This document shows, in pieces, positions 1 through 7,689 of a stretch of DNA of 64,000 bases. Source of the DNA: Mucilaginibacter gotjawali (GTDB taxonomy: Bacteria > Bacteroidota > Bacteroidia > Sphingobacteriales > Sphingobacteriaceae); NCBI RefSeq assembly GCF_002355435.1, contig NZ_AP017313.1:5766001-5830000 (forward strand). The letters are read 5' to 3'. Position numbers and translations under genes: made by a program. The notes under the pieces were generated by a model. That model had not been told where the DNA came from and ran no database searches. It saw nothing but the letters and a program-made list of their open reading frames with translations. Position 1 is the first letter of the stretch; the number at the start of each line of letters is the position of its first letter.

Positions 1-164
1 GGAAAGACGCCAACCTGTTTATCTCCAACGGCGATGCCCTGGACATGCTCACCCTGAACGTAATAAAGGAATTTATACAAGGCCGGGACATCAACCTGGA
101 CAACCTGCACAAACAGCTTTACAAAAAGTGGAGCGATAAATACGGGTTGAAGACGGATTTGTAA
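1..164 (+). CDS. amidohydrolase family protein, C-terminal end (partial)
   Basis: An open frame enters from the left edge (first full codon at base 3) and stops at TAA 162-164, giving 53 residues. The segment GKDANLFISNGDALDM is typical of the last strands of imidazolonepropionase-like metal-dependent amidohydrolases of Bacteroidota, where the phrase GKDA-hydrophobic-GD-x-L-D-M closes the small beta domain. It ends with a basic tail (LYKKWSDKYGLK). The metal-binding core lies outside the window, so substrate cannot be told. Assignment rests on the tail only. Confidence 0.55.
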   Translation, partial: KDANLFISNGDALDMLTLNVIKEFIQGRDINLDNLHKQLYKKWSDKYGLKTDL

Positions 165-171
165 TGGTGTT

Positions 172-204
172 AGACTTCCGAAGTTTCAAAAACTTCGGAA
201 GTCT
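172..204 (+). terminator. perfect 15-bp hairpin after the amidohydrolase gene
   Basis: Bases 172-186 and 190-204 are perfect reverse complements (AGACTTCCGAAGTTT) with a three-base loop, eight bases after the stop codon. There is no long T run, so it may be a factor-dependent or bidirectional terminator or one of the TTCCGAAG-type interspersed repeats of this genome. Confidence 0.5.
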
Positions 205-233
205 GCTCATGGGGCCGGCCGTCAGCCTGAAAA

Positions 234-500
234 TTAATCGTAATGTCCCTTTAAAGAATGAATTTTTATAGTTTGACCGTTTTCGGTAAGTTGATAAATG
301 ATGCGGTGGCTATGGTTAATTCGTCTCGACCAAAGTCCTGATAAGTTGTGTCGTAATGGTTCGGGTTTGCCGATACCTTCGAACGGATCTTCTTCAATGG
401 CATCAAGAAGTTGTTGAATTTTTCGTTGTACTATCTTATTTCCTGATTTTTTCCAATATTCAATATCCTTCAGTGCTTCATCTGAATAGATTATTTCCAT
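234..500 (-). CDS. yoeB: YoeB-family mRNA endonuclease toxin
   Basis: The 88-residue product matches YoeB along its whole length: GKPEPLRHNLSGLWSRR, then HRIIY and a C-terminal HY (GHYD). In YoeB the Glu of KPEPL, the Arg of WSRR and the terminal His are catalytic, and all three are present. YoeB toxins bind the ribosomal A site and cleave mRNA being translated. The gene lies directly downstream of, and overlaps by ten bases, the antitoxin-like gene at 491-688, the usual antitoxin-first order. It is likely held inactive by that partner and autoregulated by the complex. Confidence 0.9.
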   Translation of the reverse strand: MEIIYSDEALKDIEYWKKSGNKIVQRKIQQLLDAIEEDPFEGIGKPEPLRHNLSGLWSRRINHSHRIIYQLTENGQTIKIHSLKGHYD

Positions 501-688
501 AGGTCATCAGTTCTTATAGCCTTAAATCTGCCGACTTTAAAATCTTCTTCGCTGCGTTTTATTTTTTCCACAAATTCAGCGTTATAGGGCGATTTTTCTT
601 CCTCGAAACGAATCTTCAACGCCTTCATAAACGCCTTTAGGGCGTCTGATTTTTCTTTGCTTTCAGGATGTGCTATTAATGTTCCCAT
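491..688 (-). CDS. antitoxin of the YoeB pair (DUF2683-like)
   Basis: This 65-residue protein (ALKAFMKALKIRFEEEKSPY, then a short helix and a C-terminal DDLWK) resembles the small DUF2683 antitoxins that precede RelE/YoeB toxins in Bacteroidota. It is not a classical YefM/Phd protein: no clear N-terminal DNA-binding fold is visible, so any autorepression would have to work differently. It is co-transcribed with, and translationally coupled to, the toxin at 234-500. Confidence 0.75.
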   Translation of the reverse strand: MGTLIAHPESKEKSDALKAFMKALKIRFEEEKSPYNAEFVEKIKRSEEDFKVGRFKAIRTDDLWK

Positions 689-843
689 AAATCAAATTTA
701 CAAAAAATTGCATAAATTTCCCGAATCGGGTTGAATTACATAAACTTAAAAAACAAGGAATCTTGAAAATTAACGTTATACTAATTTAGTTCACGTAAAT
801 TTGAAAACATTCGTGAAATTCGTGTCCATTCAATTCCTATCCT

Positions 844-1941
844 ATGAAATTATCCCAACTCACCGCCTACCTCGAAAGCCTGGCCCCGCTGGCGTACCAG
901 GAAGATTATGATAATGCCGGCCTTATCGTCGGCCGGCCCGACCAGGATGTGTACCAGGCACTCATCTCGTTGGATTGTACAGAAGCTGTGGTAGATGAAG
1001 CCATCATCCACAATTGCCAGGTGATCATCTCGCACCACCCCATCGTTTTTCGCGGCCTTAAAAAATTTAACGGCAAAAATTACGTGGAGCGGGTGGTTGA
1101 AAAAGCTATCCGAAATAATATCGCTTTATACGCCATCCATACCAACCTGGATAATGTATTGCCGGGGGTAAATGCCAAAATCTGCGAAACGCTTGGCCTG
1201 CAAAACTCCCGCATCCTGGCCCCCAAACATAATTTGCTAAAAAAACTGGTTACTTACGTGCCGCATAGCCACGCGGATGCCGTGCGGGATGCTTTGTTTG
1301 AAGCCGGCGCGGGGCATATCGGCAATTACAGCGAAGTAAGTTTCAACGCCAATGGTACCGGGACATTTAAGGCAAATGAAAATGCCACTCCTTTTGTTGG
1401 CGAAACAGGAAAGCGCCACCGCGAGGAGGAGATCCGCGTAGAAACCATTTATCCGGCCATAGCCGAAAGTAAAATATTAATGGCACTAATACTCGCCCAC
1501 CCCTATGAAGAGGTGGCCTACGACCTGTATGCCATCACCAACCAAAACCAGCAGGCAGGTTCGGGGATGATCGGCGAATTGGAGCTGCCTATGGACGAAG
1601 AAACTTTTTTATATCACTTGAAAGAAAAGATGCACACCCATGTCATCAGGCATACGGCATTTACCGGCAGGCAAATTAAAAAAGTAGCCGTATGCGGCGG
1701 CGCCGGAGGCTTCCTGCTGAAGCATGCCATTGGCGCCGGAGCCGACATATTTATCACCGCCGATTACAAGTATCACGAGTTTTTTGATGCCGAAGGAAAG
1801 TTGATGATTGCAGACATCGGGCACTTTGAAAGTGAACAATTTACGCAACAATTATTGTATGAGAATATTAAGAAAAAATTTAGTAACTTTGCCGTCCGTT
1901 TAACAGAAGTAAATACAAACCCCGTCAAATATTTTATTTAA
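844..1941 (+). CDS. Nif3-like dinuclear metal centre protein
   Basis: The 365-residue product is a full-length NIF3/YqfO-type protein. It has the N-terminal metal ligands in IISHHPIVFRG, a middle domain of about 100 residues (the YqfO/CutA-like insertion, roughly residues 130-235) and the C-terminal ligands in DIGHFESEQ. Members hold two metal ions in a hexameric toroid; they are often annotated as GTP cyclohydrolase I type 2 but the cellular reaction is unsettled. The stop overlaps the start of the next gene by one base (TAATG), so the two are probably translated as a pair, an arrangement common in Bacteroidota. Confidence 0.88.
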   Translation: MKLSQLTAYLESLAPLAYQEDYDNAGLIVGRPDQDVYQALISLDCTEAVVDEAIIHNCQVIISHHPIVFRGLKKFNGKNYVERVVEKAIRNNIALYAIHTNLDNVLPGVNAKICETLGLQNSRILAPKHNLLKKLVTYVPHSHADAVRDALFEAGAGHIGNYSEVSFNANGTGTFKANENATPFVGETGKRHREEEIRVETIYPAIAESKILMALILAHPYEEVAYDLYAITNQNQQAGSGMIGELELPMDEETFLYHLKEKMHTHVIRHTAFTGRQIKKVAVCGGAGGFLLKHAIGAGADIFITADYKYHEFFDAEGKLMIADIGHFESEQFTQQLLYENIKKKFSNFAVRLTEVNTNPVKYFI

Positions 1942-2684
1942 TGGAACAAACCGTAGAAGAGAAGCTGAAAGCTTTATACGAACTACAAACCATCCACACC
2001 AAGATCGACAGGATTCGCCAGGTAAGAGGCGAGTTGCCCATGGAAGTTGCCGATCTGGAGGATGACGTTGCAGGTCTTGAAACCCGTATTCAAAAGATAA
2101 AAGCTGAGCTGGATGATTTAGAAGATGATATTGTTACCCGTAAAAACCTGATAAAGGATTCACAGGCCAACATCAAAAAATACGAAACTCAACTTAATGA
2201 GGTTAAAAATAACCGCGAATACGACGCTATATCAAAAGAAATTGAGATCCAGGGATTAGATATCCAGGTAAGTGAAAAAAAGATCAGGGAATTTGGCTTT
2301 GAAATAGCCACCAAAACCCAGGTTTATGAAAAAGCACTTGCTGACCTGGAAGCCCGTAAGAGCGACCTGGATGCCAAAAAAGAAGAGTTGGGCACTATCA
2401 CTTCTGAAACCCAGAAAGAAGAAAACGAACTGACTGCCCAGGCTGAAACAGCAACCAAAGGAATTGACGAGCGTTTACTGATTGCCTATAACCGTTTGCG
2501 TAAAAACGCTAAGAACGGCTTGGCTGTGGTAACTATACAGCGTGATTCATGCTCAGGATGTTTTAACCAGATCCCGCCTCAGCGCCAGTCGGATATCCGT
2601 CAGCGTAAAAAGATCATCGTTTGCGAACATTGCGGCCGTATATTGGTTGATGAGCAAATGGCAATGGAAGCTGAAACAGCTTAA
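1941..2684 (+). CDS. coiled-coil zinc-ribbon protein (C4-type)
   Basis: 247 residues. About 190 residues of charged heptad sequence (long coiled-coil hairpin) are followed by a C-terminal zinc ribbon with CSGCF and CEHCG as the two Cys pairs. This is the architecture of the C4-type zinc ribbon family (DUF164), thought to bind nucleic acid or regulatory partners; the exact role is unknown. It forms a two-gene unit with the Nif3-like gene, overlapping it by one base, and is followed by a strong terminator at 2721-2751. Confidence 0.85.
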   Translation: MEQTVEEKLKALYELQTIHTKIDRIRQVRGELPMEVADLEDDVAGLETRIQKIKAELDDLEDDIVTRKNLIKDSQANIKKYETQLNEVKNNREYDAISKEIEIQGLDIQVSEKKIREFGFEIATKTQVYEKALADLEARKSDLDAKKEELGTITSETQKEENELTAQAETATKGIDERLLIAYNRLRKNAKNGLAVVTIQRDSCSGCFNQIPPQRQSDIRQRKKIIVCEHCGRILVDEQMAMEAETA

Positions 2685-2686
2685 AA

Positions 2687-2710
2687 GCCCCCGGCCCCTA
2701 AAGGGGAGTA
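2687..2710 (+). repeat. CCCCCGGCCCCTAAAGGGG-type interspersed palindrome, copy 1
   Basis: Two bases after the zinc-ribbon stop codon lies a palindromic element of the family also seen at 2994-3022, 5035-5117, 11171-11200, 40439-40523, 41147-41183, 44746-44805 and inside the riboswitch near 53480-53555. This copy and the one at 2994 face each other across the gap between convergent genes. Confidence 0.7.
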
Positions 2711-2720
2711 GAAGATATAA

Positions 2721-2751
2721 AAAGCCACCTTGTAACAAGGTGGCTTTTTTT
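2721..2751 (+). terminator. rho-independent terminator of the Nif3/zinc-ribbon unit
   Basis: AAAGCCACCTTG (2721-2732) pairs perfectly with CAAGGTGGCTTT (2736-2747) around a three-base loop and runs into seven T. A textbook intrinsic terminator for plus-strand transcription. Confidence 0.92.
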
Positions 2752-2810
2752 GTGAGGCGGAATTTCAATACTCCTGCTGTCAAATTGATTATTGTACGAG
2801 TTTAATAATG

Positions 2811-2880
2811 AACACCGAATGACGAATTAAGAATCTCGAAATTCGATATTCGACATTCAATATTGATTATTCGATATTAA
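2811..2880. repeat. AATTCGATATTCGACATTC micro-repeat cluster
   Basis: Seventy AT-rich bases built of degenerate units (TTCGAtATTCGAcATTCaATATT) that partly self-pair (AATCTCGAAATTCGATATTCG). It lies between convergent genes with terminators on either side and belongs to the class of gap-specific short-unit repeats found throughout this window. Confidence 0.5.
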
Positions 2881-2950
2881 ACTTCTTGCTTTAATACAAC
2901 AGGATTGTTGATTTTCGGCTATAACGAAATGTGCTATAATATGATCAAAC

Positions 2951-2980
2951 AAAAAAACCTCCCCGGTAAAACCGGGAAGG
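2951..2980 (-). terminator. rho-independent terminator of rplS
   Basis: On the minus strand CCTTCCCGGT pairs with ACCGGGGAGG (one wobble) around TTT and is followed by seven T (plus-strand A run at 2951-2957). Placed 40 bases past the rplS stop. Confidence 0.88.
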
Positions 2981-2993
2981 CTGAATATTTTTA

Positions 2994-3022
2994 TCCTCCC
3001 CCTTTAGGGGGCCGGGGGGCTT
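2994..3022. repeat. CCCCCTTTAGGGGGCCGGGGGG palindrome, copy 2, containing the rplS stop
   Basis: Inverted partner of the element at 2687-2710. Its last bases (GGCTTAA) include the complement of the rplS stop codon, so the repeat abuts or supplies the end of the gene. Confidence 0.65.
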
Positions 3023-3368
3023 AAACCCTTTTTGATTTGATACGGGCAGCTTTGCCGGTCAACTCGCGCAGGTAATAAAGTTTAGCACGACGTACTTTAC
3101 CGTGGCTGTTTACCTCTACCTTATCAATATTTGGCGAGTTATAAGGGAAGATACGCTCAACGCCTATGCCGTTTGATACCTTACGTACAGTAAAGGTTTC
3201 AGATGCGCCAACACTGTTGCGTTGGATAACCACACCCTGGTAAACCTGTATACGTTCTTTGTTTCCTTCGCGTATTTTATAATGAACACTTACCGTATCA
3301 CCTGCTTTAAAGGACGGATGTACTCTTTTTTCTGATGATTGTTCTTCAACAAATTTTACTAAATCCAT
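3021..3368 (-). CDS. rplS: 50S ribosomal protein L19
   Basis: 115 residues, usual length for L19. The core FKAGDTVSVHYKIREGNKER, GVVIQRNS, ETFTVRK and the C-terminal KLYYLRELTGKAARIK are diagnostic. L19 sits at the 30S-50S interface. It is the last gene of the rpsP-rimM-trmD-rplS order, but here it is separated from trmD by about 1.75 kb holding a sigma factor and two membrane proteins, so it probably has its own promoter. Confidence 0.97.
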   Translation of the reverse strand: MDLVKFVEEQSSEKRVHPSFKAGDTVSVHYKIREGNKERIQVYQGVVIQRNSVGASETFTVRKVSNGIGVERIFPYNSPNIDKVEVNSHGKVRRAKLYYLRELTGKAARIKSKRV

Positions 3369-3468
3369 GATTTTTAGCTCTTAAAGCGATTTTTAGCCCG
3401 TAAAAATCGGATTGCAATTATAGGGATTTTTTTAACAATTAAAAGTCGATGTTGAAAATTAATTTCAG

Positions 3469-3586
3469 GGTGGTTGAATGGTTGATTGAGTTGATAAGGC
3501 TGATTGAGTTTTAGAAATTCCAAAACCAACTTAATCAACTCAATCTAACTTAGTCAACCCAGTCAACTTCCTTAACTCAATCCACC
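3469..3586. repeat. facing clusters of TTGATTGAGTTGA units
   Basis: Left cluster (3469-3513) repeats GGTTGATTGAGTTGATAAGG-like units; right cluster (3520-3586) repeats the complement (CTTAATCAACTCAATCTAAC). The whole can fold into a long imperfect hairpin. The same unit recurs at 24081-24198 and, one-sided, near 11420-11460. The right arm runs into the 3' end of the gene at 3577. Confidence 0.7.
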
Positions 3587-3807
3587 TTCCTTGCCTCTGT
3601 AAAGTAAGCAACAATAGTATAGATCAAGCCTATCAGCAGCAGGTTAAATACAAAATTGATCATGGTATCGCTTCCAGAGTGTGAGCGGCTGTCGATATCG
3701 ATAAAAGTATAGATGGCGTATACTACTGCTATCACCAAAATAACCCAGCCAACAACCGATGCCGGCCGGTAAATAATGCCTGTGCGTGTAAACCAGTTTA
3801 GTTTCAT
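3577..3807 (-). CDS. small two-helix membrane protein
   Basis: 76 residues with two hydrophobic segments (about 20-36, VGWVILVIAVVYAIYTF, and about 51-67, VFNLLLIGLIYTIVAYF) joined by a polar Ser/Asp/His loop. No family recognised. It lies between rplS and the membrane protein of the sigma-factor pair, all on one strand. Its 3' end overlaps a hairpin repeat, as do other genes here. Confidence 0.6.
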   Translation of the reverse strand: MKLNWFTRTGIIYRPASVVGWVILVIAVVYAIYTFIDIDSRSHSGSDTMINFVFNLLLIGLIYTIVAYFTEARKVD

Positions 3808-3856
3808 AAAAATAAGTTTATTTAGTTTGATATTTCTTTAATCGAACGAGGCGTCT

Positions 3857-3898
3857 GCCTTTCTCCTTTAACCTTTCGCCTTTTACCCTGTCCTTTAA
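3857..3898. repeat. one-armed CCTTTAACCTTTCGCC micro-repeat
   Basis: Units of CCTTTAACCTTTCGCCTTTTA occur here; the complementary arm (AAAGGTAAAAGGTGAAAGGCGAAAGG) lies at 5821-5846, on the other side of the sigma-factor and trmD genes. The repeat contains the complement of the stop codon of the gene that ends at 3895. Confidence 0.5.
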
Positions 3899-4377
3899 CC
3901 TACAGTGATATTCTCCGCCATCACATACGCTATAAATATCCCTACAATAGCCAGGCTAAGCAGGATGAGCAGGATATTCCAGATTTTAACTTTTATGGTG
4001 ATGTTGAGCTGCTGCACCCTGCCTTCTTTTTGAAGGCCAACGTGCGTTATGGCAAGCGCGTTAATAATAATGCAGATAATGGGCAGCACCACCATAATAA
4101 TTGGCCCTAAAAAATCAATATAGCGCGTTTTATCCAGGCTGGATATCAGCGTAAACATGGCCGCGAACCAGCTTGTGCCCACCCGGATGTGCGAGAAGTA
4201 GTACATAAACACGCAGAACAAAAAATAGCAGGGCACAACAATCAGCCAAACGCCCAGCGCGGCAGAGCGGTCTGCATTCATGATAGCCATTTTTACCATT
4301 TGGGGGTGTTCCTGCGGATTAACCTCCGGTACTTTTAAGTTTTCCATTTGTTTTAAAAATTCGTCTTTTTCCCTCAT
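3895..4377 (-). CDS. four-helix membrane protein paired with the ECF sigma factor
   Basis: 160 residues: a soluble N-terminus of about 38 residues rich in Glu/Lys/Pro, then four hydrophobic segments (about 40-61, 66-80 weaker, 88-108, 132-153). The gene starts 43 bases after the sigma-factor stop and is surely co-transcribed. By position it is the candidate anti-sigma factor, with the cytoplasmic N-terminus as possible sigma-binding part, but no zinc-binding HxxxCxxC motif or FecR domain is present. Function is inferred from context only. Confidence 0.6.
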   Translation of the reverse strand: MREKDEFLKQMENLKVPEVNPQEHPQMVKMAIMNADRSAALGVWLIVVPCYFLFCVFMYYFSHIRVGTSWFAAMFTLISSLDKTRYIDFLGPIIMVVLPIICIIINALAITHVGLQKEGRVQQLNITIKVKIWNILLILLSLAIVGIFIAYVMAENITVG

Positions 4378-4420
4378 GTTACTTACCCTTATAATGCAAA
4401 ACCGTGATCCGGTTGCAGTG

Positions 4421-4993
4421 TTACAGCATATTTCTTAATTTCTCCAGCCCGCGCGATAGCAGCGATTTTACAGTCCCTTCATTTTTATCCAGGATCTGGC
4501 TGATCTCGCTGTTGGTTTTTTGTTCAAAATACCGCAGGGCGATCACTTCCTGGTATTTAATATCCAGTTTCAGCAGGTTCACCCTGATCAGGTTATAATC
4601 GTTATTAGCCTTTAATTCATTTTCAATTATTTCGCGTTCATCATCCGCGCTTTGGTGCAGCAACCTTTCCATGGCAGGGCTCTCCATCAACTGCTGCAAC
4701 GATTGGGGCCGGTATTTACTGCTTCGGTAATACATATTCAGCTCGTTGCTGGCAATGCGGTACAGCCAGGCCGAAAGGCTGATGCCGCGCCACCGGAAGC
4801 TGCCGATCTTTAAAAAAGCTTTCAAAAATGTTTCGGCGGCAATGTCTCTGGAGAGGTCGTAATCCCCCGTGCGCCGCATGATATACCCGAAAACCGGCTT
4901 ATACCAACAGTCGAACACCCCGCCGAAAGCGGCGGGGTCGGCACGGCATTGTTCAATAAGTTTGGCTTCGTGGTCGGGGCTCATGCTCAGCAA
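4421..4993 (-). CDS. ECF-type RNA polymerase sigma factor
   Basis: 190 residues with region 2 (FDCWYKPVFGYIMRRTGDYDLSRD..AAETFLKAF..IGSFRW, and SAWLYRIASNELNMYYR) and region 4 (YQEVIALRYFEQKTNSEISQILDKNEGTVKSLLSRGLEKLR). The spacer of about 70 residues between them is longer than usual. ECF factors direct polymerase to a small regulon in response to an envelope signal. The neighbour at 3895-4377 is the likely membrane regulator. The pair separates trmD from rplS. Confidence 0.92.
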   Translation of the reverse strand: MLSMSPDHEAKLIEQCRADPAAFGGVFDCWYKPVFGYIMRRTGDYDLSRDIAAETFLKAFLKIGSFRWRGISLSAWLYRIASNELNMYYRSSKYRPQSLQQLMESPAMERLLHQSADDEREIIENELKANNDYNLIRVNLLKLDIKYQEVIALRYFEQKTNSEISQILDKNEGTVKSLLSRGLEKLRNML

Positions 4994-5034
4994 CTATAAT
5001 GCAGTGTGCGCTTTTTGGTTGCAATTATGCCCCA

Positions 5035-5117
5035 CCTAAATCCTCCCCGGTAGGGAGGACTTTTAGATTATATATATTCTCTTAAAGTCTCCCCTACAGG
5101 GGGAGATTTAGAGGGGG
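5035..5117. repeat. double palindrome with CTCCCC...GGGGAG arms
   Basis: Two inverted copies of a roughly 29-bp unit: TAAATCCTCCCCGGTAGGGA at the left (5037-5056) and its counterpart CTCCCCTACAGGGGGAGATT at the right (to 5108). Each half is itself a hairpin, so the element can fold as one long or two short stems. It fills the whole gap between the sigma-factor promoter and the trmD stop. Confidence 0.75.
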
Positions 5118-5118
5118 C

Positions 5119-5793
5119 TTATTCCAGCAAATCCGGCCTTCTCTTCCTGGTGCGTTCTACGGCCTGCTCAAAGCGCCATTTTTCCACCTCGGGGGTATTG
5201 CCGCTCAGCAGGATATCAGGCACCTTATGCCCGTTCCAGTCGGCAGGGCGGGTATAAACAGGGGCATCCAGCAAACCATCCTGGAAAGAATCGGATAATG
5301 CAGAAGTTTCATCGGATAAAACACCCGGTATCAGCCTCACCACAGCATCTACCACAATAGCCGCCGGCAGCTCGCCACCGGAGAGTACGTAGTCGCCTAT
5401 AGAGATCTCGCGGGTCACAAAAATATCGCGGATGCGCTGGTCGATGCCCTTATAATGGCCGCATAAAATAATAAAGTTCGTCTTGGTTGACAGTTGGTTG
5501 GCGGTCTGCTGGTTAAAGGTTTCGCCATCCGGCGACATGAAGATCACGTCGTCATAGTCGCGTTCGCTTTTCAGTTTTTCAATAATTCGGGCAAATGGAT
5601 CTATTGTCATCACCATGCCGCTGCCGCCGCCATAGGGGTAATCGTCAACGCTTTTTTGTTTTTGGGTCGAGTAGTCCCGCAGGTTATGAACGTGTATTTC
5701 GGCGATGCCTTTTTTTTGCGCACGCTGCAAAATGGAGTGGGCGAATGGGCTTTCCAGCAAGCCAGGCAAAACGGTGACGATATCGAAGCGCAT
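5119..5793 (-). CDS. trmD: tRNA (guanine-37-N1)-methyltransferase
   Basis: 224 residues starting MRFDIVTVLPGLLESPF. The SPOUT knot is clear: FIILCGHYKGIDQRI and EISIGDYVLSGGELPA, the AdoMet-binding trefoil, followed by the C-terminal YTRPADWNGHKVPDILLSG. TrmD methylates G37 of tRNAs reading CNN/GNN codons and prevents +1 frameshifting. A TATCTTTG promoter element lies only four bases upstream of the start codon, which suggests a leaderless or nearly leaderless transcript independent of rimM. Confidence 0.97.
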   Translation of the reverse strand: MRFDIVTVLPGLLESPFAHSILQRAQKKGIAEIHVHNLRDYSTQKQKSVDDYPYGGGSGMVMTIDPFARIIEKLKSERDYDDVIFMSPDGETFNQQTANQLSTKTNFIILCGHYKGIDQRIRDIFVTREISIGDYVLSGGELPAAIVVDAVVRLIPGVLSDETSALSDSFQDGLLDAPVYTRPADWNGHKVPDILLSGNTPEVEKWRFEQAVERTRKRRPDLLE

Positions 5794-5797
5794 GGCG

Positions 5798-5805
5798 CAA
5801 AGATA
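5798..5805 (-). promoter_or_regulatory. TATCTTTG -7 element of trmD
   Basis: Reads TATCTTTG on the minus strand, matching the Bacteroidota -7 consensus TAnnTTTG, and ends four bases before the trmD ATG. Transcription would begin at or just beside the start codon. Confidence 0.5.
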
Positions 5806-5861
5806 GTTTTTATTGAGGTGAAAGGTAAAAGGTGAAAGGCGAAAGGTTAGGAAGTAGAGGA

Positions 5862-6713
5862 TTAGAGATGAGTTATTTCAATTTGTTCCTTTTTCCGTGC
5901 GGGTAACCGTAAATAAAAAACAACTAAAAAAATGATGGGGGTACTTAACAATCCAACAAAAAGCACCTCGAGGTAGGCAAAACCATAGATTGCCCAGGTA
6001 GCTATTAAATACAGGCTGTAATTAATATAAACTGCTATTTGCGTGGATTTGAGGCGAATTTTTGTAATTGACGGCGTTTCGTTTTTTTCTTTCGACCAGA
6101 TCCAGATCAACAGGCAAACCGGGAATAAAATAAACGCTGTATCGGGTAAAATCTTTTTTATCTGCTCGTCGACGGCTGAAAATTGAATAGAGGCCCATAT
6201 CAATATAAAAAACAGGATGCACACTGCTTTTACGATCAGCAGGTAGGGTTTATAGGGAAGTAAAGCTAGCGACGATTCCTTTTTCTTCTCTTTGGCAATT
6301 AAAAGCACATAGTAAAACCTGCCAAGGAAAATAAACAGAATGATGAACAAATTGTAATTATCGAGTCGAGAAAGAGGGTATGAAAGACCGGTTTTTAACC
6401 AGAAGTCTATTGCTTGAAAAACCAACCAGCCAAATAGCAACAAGAAATCGGTCAATACCGCCCAATACAGTGCTTCGAGCCTAAGCCGGGACGTTCGCTC
6501 ATCTTCATTTTTGAGCCGGGAAAACCCAATGAATATTAATCCTAAAACTTCAAATATTGTCCCTAGTTCGTCGGTAAAATTACCGGAGCCGTGGTCGGCA
6601 AAAATTAAAACCTTCTCTTGAAATATATAAATATAGCCAAACACCAATCCGGTTAATGCCAGAACAATGCCAATGGGCCTGAAGAATGAGGGAAATAGCA
6701 GATAGGGTTTCAT
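5862..6713 (-). CDS. multi-pass membrane protein with an internally repeated module
   Basis: 283 residues with about seven hydrophobic segments. Two copies of one module are visible: KNEDERTSRLRLEALYWAV (about 67-85) followed by a helix, and KNETPSITKIRLKSTQIAVY (about 210-229) followed by a helix. The same module, EKIEDEQISQLRLDSLQWAI, forms the core of the protein at 8308-8730, and the N-termini also agree (MKPYLLFPSFFRPIG versus MKSRFLFPHWFRYLG). The two genes are therefore paralogues, this one with a duplication. Function unknown. Confidence 0.7.
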   Translation of the reverse strand: MKPYLLFPSFFRPIGIVLALTGLVFGYIYIFQEKVLIFADHGSGNFTDELGTIFEVLGLIFIGFSRLKNEDERTSRLRLEALYWAVLTDFLLLFGWLVFQAIDFWLKTGLSYPLSRLDNYNLFIILFIFLGRFYYVLLIAKEKKKESSLALLPYKPYLLIVKAVCILFFILIWASIQFSAVDEQIKKILPDTAFILFPVCLLIWIWSKEKNETPSITKIRLKSTQIAVYINYSLYLIATWAIYGFAYLEVLFVGLLSTPIIFLVVFYLRLPARKKEQIEITHL

Positions 6714-6806
6714 CCGGTTTATTTACCGAATATAAATAATATAAAGCGGGAATCGAAAATCCATATTCGCCCCCCTTCCTGATTCCTGGCTCTTGACTCT
6801 TGATTT

Positions 6807-7199
6807 TTACAAAGGCCTGTAAATTTCCCAGTGATGGCCAAAGGGATCGGCGATATGGCCCAGGCGCATGCCGTAATCCTGGTCGGCTACGGGGTATATT
6901 TCGGTTGCGCCGGCAGCAATAGCTTGTTTTGCTACGGCGTCAGGATCGTCAACCATCAACCCAAACCTTACACTGATACCACCCAGGCTTAGTGGGCTAT
7001 AGTTGCCATGCTCCGGCGATTCGTCAGCCAGGTAAAACGCCGCCCCGCCGATGGATAGTTCAGCCACCACTTCCCCATCTGGTGAAGTTGCGCGCATCAA
7101 TTCAATGGCGTTAAATGCGCTTTTATAAAAGTCGATTGCAGCGGCACCGTTCTTTACGGACAGTGTGGGTTTAATCACCGCTTTAAAGTTGTTTTCCAT
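6807..7199 (-). CDS. VOC-superfamily (glyoxalase/PhnB-like) protein
   Basis: About 130 residues from MENNFKAVIKPTL. It has the PhnB-like frame: IKPTLSVKNGAAAIDFYKSAF, GEVVAELSIGGAAFYLADE, and C-terminal DPFGHHWEIYRPL. An upstream ATG at 7250 would add 17 residues but overlap the preceding gene by 50 bases; the ATG at 7197-7199, one base after that gene's stop (TGATATG), fits the family start and gives tight coupling. VOC proteins bind a metal through His/Glu; the substrate cannot be told. Confidence 0.85.
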   Translation of the reverse strand: MENNFKAVIKPTLSVKNGAAAIDFYKSAFNAIELMRATSPDGEVVAELSIGGAAFYLADESPEHGNYSPLSLGGISVRFGLMVDDPDAVAKQAIAAGATEIYPVADQDYGMRLGHIADPFGHHWEIYRPL

Positions 7200-7200
7200 A

Positions 7201-7617
7201 TCAGTTGCCGTTATTGGTTGCGGGTTTTTCGTCGCGGATGTCTTTTTCAATCAGCCAGTGGTGGCCAAAGGGGTCGGTAAAGCCGCCCTGGCGGTAGCCA
7301 TAATCATAGTCATGCACGGGGGAGGTGATAATGGCACCCGCAGCTTCGGCATTGGCCATAATGGTGTGCACGTCATCTACCCATAAACCGATAGCAACGG
7401 TAGAGCCCCCCGCGTTTTGCGGGCTGAGATAGTTGCGGCCTTCTTCATGCAGGTGAAATACCTGCCCGTCGATCTCCAGCTCCGACACATGTACGGAACC
7501 ATCGTCATTGCTAAACCGGCGCAGCTCTGTGGCGCCTAGCGCCTTAAAGTAAAAGCTGATGTCGGTTACCCCATGGCTGATGACCAACTGGGGCGAAAAT
7601 GTGGTTTGCTGTTTCAT
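7201..7617 (-). CDS. VOC-superfamily protein, upstream paralogue
   Basis: 138 residues: SPQLVISHGVTDISFYFKAL, HVSELEIDGQVFHLHEE, VGLW-like GLWVDDVHTIMANAEAAGA and DPFGHHWLIEK. It is clearly related to the next gene at 6807-7199, sharing the DYGYRQGGFTDPFGHHW segment, so the pair is a tandem duplication. The domain covers the whole chain. Likely a small metal-dependent lyase, dioxygenase or antibiotic-binding protein. Confidence 0.87.
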   Translation of the reverse strand: MKQQTTFSPQLVISHGVTDISFYFKALGATELRRFSNDDGSVHVSELEIDGQVFHLHEEGRNYLSPQNAGGSTVAIGLWVDDVHTIMANAEAAGAIITSPVHDYDYGYRQGGFTDPFGHHWLIEKDIRDEKPATNNGN

Positions 7618-7689
7618 ATGCTGTTAATTTTATAATTGTAACCGGTTTTTTTTGTCGCCGGCACTAATTAAGTCATAAACTGGATCTGC

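Noticed and set aside
3857..5846. Idea that the complementary CCTTTAACC and AAAGGTGAAAGG repeats are the ends of a mobile element carrying the sigma factor and trmD
   Set aside because: They are degenerate micro-repeats of a kind found singly elsewhere, have no target duplication or transposase, and enclose a housekeeping gene.
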